Positions 50,601 to 62,600 of a stretch of DNA of 64,000 bases are shown in pieces (position 1 is the stretch's first letter; each line of letters begins with the position of its first letter). The notes below the pieces were generated by a model. It was not told where the DNA came from. It ran no database searches and saw nothing but the letters and a program-made list of their open reading frames with translations. The position numbers and the translations under genes are program-made. The DNA lies in assembly GCF_018143015.1 (NCBI RefSeq), contig NC_054756.1, forward strand, positions 28,284,440 to 28,348,439, written 5' to 3'. Source of the DNA: Lytechinus variegatus. Lineage: Eukaryota; Echinodermata; Echinoidea; Temnopleuroida; Toxopneustidae.

Positions 50601-53600
50601 AAAGAAACCAGTCCTTTGAGCCCCTTTTCAAATTTTCAAATGTGATACATTACACATTATATAAGATGGGGAACATAACTATTCTCCTACTCATGCTACA
50701 TCAAGCATGTGGCTCTGGAATAGGCATTTTCCTTTAGCTTCTTTCCATGTTTTTTCTAAATTGCCTCTTACACATATCCTTAAACTGGTTTCAGAAGTAT
50801 TTTGACTTACCTTGCTATGTCAGGCATGGGGTCAGGGAGAGGCATGTTCCTGAGACCTTTGAACTCGTTATCCATGCACATCGCATGGTAGCTGAGAACT
50901 TCTAGAGCGACCTTATGTTTCTGCTCTGACCGTCGGATCTTGTCATACAGCTGCAATGCCAAGTAAATTAAAATGTGGTGTTATTATGCTAGTAAAAAAC
51001 TACAACAGTGCTGTCAACAGCTTTTTCAAGGTAGGTGGAGGATTGATTGAGTAGTGGAAGAATACTAGTACTGTATGTACTACATTACTACAGTAGATGA
51101 ATATAGCAACACTGACAGTAAGAACATTTCGCCCATCTCGACCCCCCCGAAACCCCACCACTTGCTGACGGCCCTTATTTTTTTCCTGTTGTGCTTTGGT
51201 CTGAAGGGGGTTGGCTTCGCACCCTCCACCCTCCATGCCCCAGAACAATATTGTTCTTGTACACATACATGAATGAAGCATTGTATCTTCTTTTACTTTC
51301 GTGTCAAACAGTTTCAATTACAAATAAAATAAATGTTAAATATGTGGCCAGAACTTGGCACATTGCCGAGCCTTCCTATGCGCAGCCAGCAGATATTTGT
51401 GGTTCCATTACTCATTGGGAGAGATGAGGCATGGTTTGTGAAAAGCCACAATCACAAATGTTTCTAAGTTGTTGCAGTGAATAACATCAGTATAAAAACA
51501 ATAATGTAAAATTAATGTGTACCACCATAACCACATATACTCAAGGGATATTGCTTTGATATGCAACAAAATACATGTAGAACAGTCTGACTACTGTGCT
51601 TTCGACTTTTGGGCTGATCAAAATTCCCTGATTTTTTCCCTCATTTGAGGAAATTTTCCCTGATTTGAGGTATCTTTTACCTAATTCCCTGACTTTCCCT
51701 GACGGAAAAAAGTAAAATAATTTCCCCTGATGTGCTGGAAACCCTAAAAATTATCACAGCATCAGCTACAAGAGAAAAAATAAATCCTTCATGACATTAC
51801 ACCATTCTTTTAACCCCCAAATTTCAAATTTGCAACTAGGTTGATTCTTAATGCTTGGCGGCTTCAAAACATATTCGCGGGTTCTTAAATTCGCGCTGCA
51901 TACTCAATAATCACAAAGTCACTTCCTTCTTGCCCATCTGTGAATGGTTTTAATCAAAATTTCAGCAACAAAATTGTATTTTCTGATCATAATTCTATCT
52001 CTAGGGCGGCATAATTCAGCATTGTTTTGATCTAATCATGAGCTTTTGTAACATTTAGCGCAACTTTTCTTTGCGGGGCGGACATCGGGAAAGGCAAAAC
52101 GGAGGCGCTGCTACTAGCTGCTGGCCTGGTATGGACGGCCGAGCACCGGGAGATTAAGGCTATTCAAAGTGCATGGGATCAATCAACAAACATGGGCGAT
52201 CGACCCAACGTCTTCTCAAATACTAAATAGATGTAAACACTCAACAATCAAACAGCAAAAGCAATTTATATTTCAACCAAAATCATAATTTGAATACCGA
52301 TCTGCGACTGTTAAAAATGATTGCATTGCTTTGGAACGAATTCTCGCGATGCACATGAATTTGGAGCTCAAGTTTTCTTGCATAAATGCCGCCATCTTAA
52401 GGTCAAATTATGCAATCTCTTTGCCAGTGATACATGCAATTGAACTGCGGTTCAAAACTTGCATTGAAATGGATGCTCATAAATTCATGTGTTTTTAAAT
52501 TCGCGCTCGCCGATCTTGCCCCAAAATACGGGAAAATTTCCACACCGCAGAAATTTCCACTTTTACAGTATATTCACATCTACCTCAGATCATTCAAGGG
52601 GGACTTTCATGAAACGCATAGTGATGTCACTGACAAATTAGCTCTCAGCCAATCAGATGCAAGGATTACAGTAGCTTATATCAATAGTCAGTTAATATCA
52701 CTGACTATATTTGTTTCATGAAATGCTTCCCCCCTGACAGACAGAATTAAACATATATCCCAGGGGGCCGTTTCATAAAGCTGTTCGTAAGTTAAGAGCG
52801 ACTTTAAGAAAGACTGATCCTTTCTGCGGTAAACCATCGCCAATGAATATAACATTTACCACAAGAAAGGATCACCAGTTGTCTTAAAGTCGCTCTTAAC
52901 TTACGAACAGCTTTATGAAATGGCCCCCTGGGATATATGTTTAATTTTGTCTGTCAGGGGGGAAGCATTTCATGAAATAAATACCAGGTCTTAAAGTAGC
53001 TCTTAACTTACGAACAGCTTTATGAAATGCCCACCAGTTGTGGTATCCATCACAATGTGATCATCAATTTAATTTGAATACAATTAAACGCAGAAAGTTT
53101 ACGGCTGAAAATAAGTACTGCCTTTAATAACGAAAATATGTGTTACTACACAGGCCGTAAGACAGACTTGATTGAGACTAACCTTTGCATGATGTAACGC
53201 CAGACCACAATAGACTGCAAACGTCTCGAACGCTTGTTCATCTGCCCGAGTGAACAGCCCGTTCTTCTTATTCACCATCTGAACAACGCCTATTACACTG
53301 TCAACGAAAATGATTGGTTCTCACATGTCTTATGAGGTGCATTCACTGTGACATGACATTTGCTCCTGTGAAAATTGCTCCTGGCTTAATCTTATCTCAG
53401 ATGTAGGATTAGGATTGCATTAGGGTTTTATCTTAGGTTTAGAGTAGGGTATAGTGTTAAACCCAGGGTTTAAAGGTCAAGTCCACCTCAGAAAAATGTT
53501 GATTTGAATCAATAGAGAAAAATCAGACAAGCACAATGCTGAAAATTTCATCAAAATCGGATGTAAAATAAGAAAGTTATGACATTTCAAAGTTTTGCTT

Positions 53601-56600
53601 ATTTTCAACAAGATAGTTCTATGAACGAGCCAGTTACATCCAAATGAGAGAGTCGATGATGTCACTCACTCACTATTTCTTTTGTTTTTTATTGTTTGAA
53701 ATATACAATATTTCAATTTTTATGAATTTGACGATTAGGACGTCCTTGCCTGAAGCACAAAATGTTAAAATAATGGAATTCCACGTGTTCAGGGAGGAAT
53801 GAAACTTCATTTCACATGACAATGACGAGAAAATAAAAATATTTCATATAATAAAATACAAAAGAAATAGTGAGTGAGTGATGTCATCAAATCTCTCATT
53901 TGGATGTAACTGGCTCGTTCATATAACTATTTTGTTGAAAATAAGCGAAACTTTAAAATGCCATAACTTTCTTATTTTACATCCGATTTTGATGAAATTT
54001 TCAGTGTTATGCTTGTTGAATTTTTCTCTTTTTATTCAAATCAAGTTTTTGTTAGTGTGGACTTGTCCTTTAAATTGGTCATTAGATTAGTGTATGGAAT
54101 TTGGAGCGGAGTAATTATCGCTGGAGTAAATGTCATGGAACCGCATTCACACATGGCTTGACTTACAACACTAAACATTACTCATGGAGAAGAGCTTCCC
54201 CCAAACACAAATCCCCTTGGAAGCAACCATAAGCATTAGGAATGCATTTCTTGAAAAGACTTGTCATTGATTTGTACTTAAAAATTTGCTCCAAGCCAAT
54301 CAGACGCAAGGATTTTCAGTAGCTTATTACAAGTCACTGAAAATATCTGACAAATAATGTGTCATGAAATGAATATAAAAAAAGGGCCACCATGCAGGCA
54401 AGGGGTGACGTTTAAAAAAATAAAAGCATTCCTGAGATCCACTCACTTTCCTCTGATGTAGATAGGCATACACAGGATGGTCTTGGTGACGTAACCAGTT
54501 TGAAGATCGACCTCTCTATTACAGATCAAGAAGAAAACGGAAATAAGGTGAAAATTAATAACAACCAAATGCATTATTCAACTTCGAGCATGGAAATATA
54601 AATACTGTTACATACAACAAGACAACCATAATTAACGAAAAGCAGAATAATGTCAATAAGTTAAATTTTGATCACAGAGTTTTCAAATCATTGTAGAATT
54701 GTTCATTTTTCTTTAAAACAAATTACTTTGACTTTTTGAAAATTAATAAATTAATAGAACAACCAAGCAGTAAAAAAAACCCGTCTATCTTGTCATCTAT
54801 TGAATATTAGAACTTACACTTTCAAAATCTAGAATTACTCTTTCAGATAGCTCACTTTTAAGTTTTTGCTTTGTGAAGAACAAATTACTATTGTGGCTAT
54901 TTACATAGACCTTCAGCAACTCTTTGACAACTTATCATTTGTTTTTGGGGTGGTTGGTCACATAAAGATTAGACACTGGATTTTGTAAATCATACCTGTT
55001 AAATCTCTCATCTTGATATGCATCAGGAATATTGAGGATGTCCCCTGTAGAAGCCACATGACCAGCAACTCCTTTTGCCATTGAGAACCTGAAAAGAAGA
55101 TAAGAATTAAAACTGCTTAACAGACTTTTATCAATAGCCACCAGGTTTAATCCTAGTCATTAGACTATGTATTTTCATCATTCTTGGTAATCGGTATATT
55201 CCTCGGCTCGATGGTTATTGATTTAGGGTTTAAAGTGAAGTTGACCCGTGTAATTGTTTTCTAGCTATGGAAAGAACAACCATCCGGCTTCCTGCGGACA
55301 GGCTCTTATTGACCCTTCCTTAACCTTTCCAGCCATTTTATCAGAAATAGAAAAAAAAAACCTGTCAAATGCTTTCTTCTGTTATCATTTTTGAATCTCA
55401 ATATGTATCATTTTTTTGACATAATAACCCCCCCCAAAAAAAAAAATCAACAAAGGATGATCCCTGACTAAGCTTGTGTTTTAATTTACTTGATCTTTTT
55501 ATGATCTTCTCATCGATGGGATTACCAAGACCATTATGGATATCACAGATCCTAGCATACAGTTCAATCTTCTTGCCAGCCGACTAATATTGTGTAATTT
55601 ACTTGATCTTCTTCTGGTATTAATCATCCATAAGGTAAGGCCATTAGAGATTTCCAAGATCCTACATGTAGCTTACAGTTCATTCTTGTTGCCATCAACA
55701 AGGGATGATGGCTATTCTTTTCTTGTGTCATATTCCTCTGATCTTTGTCATCCATAGGGTGATCGAGACCACTACAGATGTCAAAGATCCTAACATACAG
55801 TTCATTCTCCTTGCCATCAACAAGGGATGATGGCTAATCTTGTGTAGTTTACTTCATCTTCTTCTGGTTTTCATCATCCATAGGGCTACCAAGACCACTA
55901 CAGATGTCAAAGATCCTACATATAGCGTACAGTTCATTCTTCTCATCATCAACAAACAATGGATCTATGGTTACTCTTTAGATTAAACTGATAAAGGACT
56001 CGCCTGATCTCTTTTTGGTCTTTGTCATCCATGGGGTTACCGAGACCATTACCGATGTCAAAGATCCTAGCGTACAGTTCATTCTTCTTGCTGTCCACCA
56101 GGAACAGTGAAGCCCTGTCTGCATTTACTAATTTCTGAGCAAAGTTCTGTCGAGAAGATGAAAATATGAAAGAGATGACACATAACTGTAGCAGGACATC
56201 ATAAGTCCACTTACATGTATTGTCTATCCATGATGGTATGCATATAACCGTTTTCACAAAATATGGCTATAAGATTTAAAATTCAATTACTTTGTCAGTT
56301 TATGCTTGGTTTACTTATTTAGATCAAACAATTTTCAGCATGGAGATGCCTTTCAATAAGTTGAAACTTGAGTAATAGGGATTGCATGTTAAGGACTAAA
56401 GGAGTTGGGGTAGTGTAATCAAACATAATTTGTAATGGTTGATTACAAATCTTTAGATTTTAAATGGTCAAATAAAAGGCTCTTCCTCATTTGAGCAAAT
56501 TTCCCAGGCAAAAGATTATTTCCAAGGGCTACTTTTCACAGCATATTGCCTAAACCTGCAACATTGGATAAACATTAACATTGCGATGAAAAGGGATTTT

Positions 56601-59600
56601 TCAGGGCTCATTTTTTTTTAGTTTCCAGGGCTCTTTTCAACATACCGGGATTAAATTTCTCCGAGCCCCAATGCAATTTTTCCCCAGAAACCTACCATGA
56701 TTTTCATGATTACACTGTCCATACTGACAATATCTGTGAAGATTGATCTGTAAATAAAACAAAAGAAAACAGTTATTACGATGCTGCATAGATGCCTTTT
56801 TTGAACATCATAAAGAAAAATAAGCCCCATCGTTTCAAGGAATGGAAAACATTTAAACTCAGTCAGATCTTTTTGTGCCAACTTCTTTGAAATTTTGGAA
56901 ACCTGTTGAAAGAATTGATAGGTGGATAAAGTTTGGTTGCTTATTCCCCCCTAAAAAGGGCACTTGGCTCTTGCCAAGACTGCAACACATTTTGATGCCT
57001 CATAATGATAAAAATATGCAATATTAATCTAGCACTTAATACACAGTGCTCAATATGAACTACATATCATAACCAAGTTGTAGCACTGCTATCCTGAATG
57101 GGCATTAAAGCATTGGTTGAAGAGTGGCAAGTGTAGAAAATTGCCTTGCCAAAGGATGGGAGTGCTGTGGTGGGATATGAACCTCAGACCATGTGAATCA
57201 AAGTCTGGAGACTTATCCACTGAGCCACAATACCTCTACACCTCATATATCATTGACTATATATGAACACAAAAATGTTGTTGTGCCTTTCCAAACCATG
57301 AGCCCATTTCACAAAGAGTTAGAACCATTGTAACTTTGTCAATATGGTAATTACCATGGTAACAGGGCTCAACAGCCAATCCCAATCAAGGATTCCATGG
57401 GAGTTACCATAGCAGCAAGTTACAACAGCTGTAAGTCTTTTTGTAATCGACCCCATGTCTGAACGAGGCCTAATGTTCAGATCCAAAGGCAAGTTTAAGT
57501 CGAATGGCACAAAGCAAGATGATTTTCTAGAGAGCGTTCGTAATGGATGCAGCAAGTTTCCCCATCGGCAGCGGACAAAAGGTGATGCAATAGAGACGCT
57601 GATAATAGAGGGGTGTTGGATAGGTTTCTGAACAAGGTGAGGCGGAAATCGGAGCTAGAGTTTCTGGGACATCTAATGAGACAGGGTATACTGTGTGGTA
57701 AGGTGAGGAGGGAAATTAATGTGAGAGAAACCCACGGGGGTTAGGGGATCTCCTCTTGTTGGTTGTTAGGGGTGTGTGTGAGGGTGTGTGGTGGTGGGTA
57801 ATATTACAAAGCTCTTTCTATGGTGTATACGTGTGGAAATGGAGAGACACTGGGTATTATTATAATGGCTCGGTCAGGGTTCCCAGCCTTACAGGAATAC
57901 AAAATTCCCCGATTTTTCCCTGATGAAGTTTAAAAATTCCCTGATAGTCATTTAAACCCACTCCCAGTTTCGCATATTGTCAAAGTTGTTGCATTTAATT
58001 TCATGCATTTTCAGTATAAAAACAATAATGTTAAACAAATTAGCACTATTACACAGGCATGTAATGGCCTCCCTTCTCCCCATGCAGCCATCAACCATAT
58101 CCCCAAACCACCTTAACCAGTCATTCAATGAATGCTGTTTTGATATGCAACAAAATATAACAGAGTCTGACTGACCACCGTGCTTTCGACTTTTGGGCCG
58201 ATCAAAGTTTTAGATTTTCCCCCGATTTTAGTATTTTAAAAAATCAATTTCTGATATTGCCCTGACTGGAAAAAAAGTTAAATAATTTTCCCTGATGGGC
58301 TGGGAACCCTGCCTGGTAGAGCACTTTTTCCAGAGAAGACAAAGAATATCTATCACTACCCAGGCTTTTAGTTTAAGCTGCCTTCCAGCACTCGGTACAT
58401 TCAAGGAATAAATCATCAAGCCAGGAACCCAACCCCTCACCTTGGTTGAGGTCAGTACCACATATATGAATTTTGCGCTGGAGGTAAACGCGCCATGGCT
58501 GGGATTTAAACCCACAACCTCTGTTTGAAAGACGAAAGTCTGAACCCCGAGACTAGATTAGGAAAACACAACACACATGTACCAACCTCAATAGTCCCAC
58601 ATCATGTTCCAAAAGTTGGAACATGAAGTAATCTTAAAAATAAAAACAAAAAACTTGAAAATAGAGGTACATGTATTAACTCTTAAAACCAAAATGGATA
58701 AACTTATAATCTTGAAAGAGCTGGAATAGCAATAGATATTTGCAGACTTACTTTGTAACAGCAAGCAGGAAATCATTCTGTTTCCGTTGTCTAATCATGT
58801 CAACGTACAGCTAAACAGAAGAAAGTAAAGTAAGATATGTCACTATTTAATTTCACTGTTTTATTTTAAAATTGACTATTCACAAGTATAACTAATCAAT
58901 TTCACACTCCCTACATTTGCACATTACATTTATTACAATGGAAATTTAAGCTAGTGATGCAATTTACACAAAACAAAACATTAACAACCATATAGAATAA
59001 ATTGCCTCACATAATTCCTTTGTTTTGACCTCACTTCTCCCTAAGAAGATAGTTATCAATGCATAAAGGTAGATACGAAGGACAAGCAGAATTGGTAAAA
59101 TCATAACTAGAGTAGAATTTTCATATTTCTACTAGACATAGACACCCCTACTTTAAGCAAATGGTGCACATTTATGAATATATAATTAGCTATGACCTTT
59201 GGATTCCAAGTTTGAACTTAACCTCTGTGCTATCTACATAATACGTACATGTAAAATTATTCAATATCTACTTTTTTAATTATCACATTAGGGGCAAGCA
59301 GAAAAAAACAGAAACTGCAAAATCAAATTAATTTTTGGCACCCTCTTTTCAAACCGTTTTATTTTTTATTTCATATATGGAAAATGTATCAAAAAACAAT
59401 TGCACTGATTAAAATAGGATATAAACTTCACAAAGATGCATCATTGATGAAATATTATGGTCATACAATTATTATACATGTACAAGATATTCATATTCTT
59501 TAATGTTTTTTTCTGAGACACATTGTATCCGAATGACAAGGTATTGGGATACTCAAATTTCTAATAATTATAAGATTAGGAACCTGAACGCTTTAAGAAA

Positions 59601-62600
59601 CCTCCCTAACAAATTAATAAGCTTCAGTAATACTGAAACTCTTTATAGGGATGGTCCAACAAATAGATAATACAAATTTGCATAATAAGATCAATTCCAA
59701 ATTATAAATTGGATAAGTTTAAAATAATTTCTAATAATTATAAGATTAGGAACTTGAATGCTTTAATCAAACCTCCCAATAAAATTACTAAGCTTCAGTC
59801 CAACAAATAGATTTACCAAACTCGCACAATGAGATGAATTGCAAATCATAAATTGGTAAGTGCAAAATAAGAAGCAAGATAACTAAGATAACATGACAGA
59901 CTGGACATTTGAGTCTCAATCCTTCGATTTAAAGCCATTCATTTATTCATTTATCTATATTTTATTATAAATATTATTTTTGTTGTTTTTGTTATTATCA
60001 TCATTAGTATTATTATCATTATAATTATCATTATTATTATTATGCTCTTATCATTGTACTATTTTTTATTAATTTTACTACTACTGTTGTTAGCATTATC
60101 ATCATCAATACCATTCTCACCAGTAGTCGTCCTACAATCCCCTACAGAAATTTAAGCATGCCGCATGCTAGTAACTAGCAGGGCGCTCGCTTAATAAGCG
60201 AGTGCACGCTAGTGAACAGTCCCTGCTCGCTAAAAGATCGCTTGATCTTGACTATTACTCTGCACGCACATTACACTCTTATTAAGCTAGCCGCGTGCTA
60301 GTTACTAGCATGCCGCAAGCTTGAAAATTTCTGTGGGGGAATGCTAATGCTAATTGCTATCAAAATACAGCATATGAACACTGTATGGTACAGTGATTAT
60401 ATTTTTTCAGATATATTTTTGAAGCTCTCTTCAGAGAAATTCCATTATGCAACTCCAGACGGAATGAAGACATATTTGTTAAGTAGCTAAAATCATACTC
60501 TCACAAACCTTTTTGTCAAAGTCCTTGTCATTTCCAAACTGAGGTCGTTGAAGCGCATGAAGTCAGCAAGCCACACACAAACAAGTCAAATATTGCAAAC
60601 ATGAAGCAGTGCAGACAAAAAAATTAAACAAACAAAAACATGCATTGATGGGACTATTAAAAATCATATCAGAAATGGTGCAATGTTTACTGTTGCAAAA
60701 ATTATGTAATTAGGCAGTACATTTATGGAATATGGATAATATATAAACATCAACATAAACTACTATTTTTTGTGCTGTACATTATTTTTTTCTCTTTTGG
60801 AGATGAAAGTTTCTTTACAAATGAACAATTTTTAATAATTTTACTTGCAAAAAGTGCACATGTCTATAATCTACTGACTAACTGATACATGTATATGCAA
60901 CACAAAGACAATATATTCATATATGTGCATGGAATTTGATTTATCAATAAAAATAATAATAAAAACATTATGAATTTAAATAAGAACCTCTCAAACAAAA
61001 TTGTTTTATATATGTATACTACTGCAAAGAGCATTTGCAAGTACATATACATACAGACTAAATTCCCTAGTTTTTTGCACTAGAATGTCATGAGAAATGC
61101 AATTTTCAGGTCACTTCCTAAATAGAATGCCAAAAGAATACAGTAAAAATCATAATAGAGCAAAGTCATATAAGCAAAACACGGTGGAAAATTTGACAAA
61201 CATATCTATGGTGGCTCTAAGGTAAAGGTCAATCACACACATGACACATAACTTTCACCGTGAAGTTTACAATTTTCATTGCAAAATTTGCAATTTCAGT
61301 TTGCAATTTCCATTGCAATTTCCGTATTGAAGGTTTCAACTTTTTTTGCAAACTGCAATTTTATCTTTGGGAACTTCACGATTAAAATTACAGAGATTGC
61401 ATAAAAAAATGCTAACTTTGCAGCTAACAATTGCACATTTTGCAACAAAAATCATGAACTTAAAGATTGAAGTCTTGTGAAATCAACCAAACGTCAGAAC
61501 CATTCAATTCCATTCAGCGTGTAGCATGAATACTGCAGTCTGCGTAAAAAAAGCTAATGTTTCCATAATGAAAATGAAAAATCCATAATTTATTGTTCGA
61601 AATAGACATGAAATGAAATACTCCGAAAATTTGCTTTGCCCAATTGATCGTGGGCCCGGCAGCCACTGTGCAGCGCCAGATCGACGAGGCTCTATCCCTT
61701 TAATTGTTGAACGCCAAACAGGGTAGCAGCAACTCCCATCTTTTAACGTCTTTTGGTCTGACGCGGCCGGGGTTTGAACCCCCAACCTCCCGGTTGTGAG
61801 ACGGACGCTCTACCAACTGAGCCAACACACCGGTTGTTCACTATTTACAATTGTCTCATCCTGTTTCCCAAATTTCACAGAATACAGATCATGAGGTAAT
61901 AGACAAAGAATTTTAATTTGCAATTCAGCAAAAATGGGGACTCTATAGTAGCTACACTTTGAGTTCTCAAATTCATGATCTGATAGCAGATATAACATTT
62001 GAAAAAAAGGCTTATAATAAACTTCAGTTAACTTAAATATGGGCAAGTGCCAAATAAAGTTTTGGTTAAGCCTAAAAAAAACCCCATAGCATCTTGGCTC
62101 TTTTGCAAGTGATTTGAAAGAAAAAGAAAGTTGATTTTTTTTCATGTTTAGATGAATAATGGTTATACAAATATGGCAAACCTTCCATGAGTGTGCTCAA
62201 TAATGGGGATTTAAATATTGGTCTTAGTAAAATAATGGCCACCATAATCCATTTTAATATGGGAGATTTTTCTCATGACACTAATGATGGAAAACACAGT
62301 ACAATATAATGCTCAGAATATACCCTCACTTGCTTCATCATTATATCAGTATATAGACTGTGCACATAAAATATAAAAGCTAATTAATAAGAAAATACAT
62401 GTATGAATCTACATGGAACAAACTACTCTAGTTTTGTGTGTATTTTCTGCCTTTAACACAACTCTCAACACAATAAACAATAGTGTGCTTGCTTTGAGAA
62501 TGGAATGCAAATCTACATAAAAAAAAAATTCTGTGGTTTGTGTTTTGATCGAATGTGTACTTACCTGTGCATAATGCACGGTTAGCGTCCCCCATAATAA

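Noticed and set aside
53477..54090. Two similar frames on opposite strands ([10 protein letters not shown]...)
   Set aside because: They are the two arms of MITE family A.
61735..61836. Possible tRNA-Val (CAC) gene on the minus strand
   Set aside because: A and B boxes are good but the acceptor and T-stem halves do not pair, and a SINE body follows.
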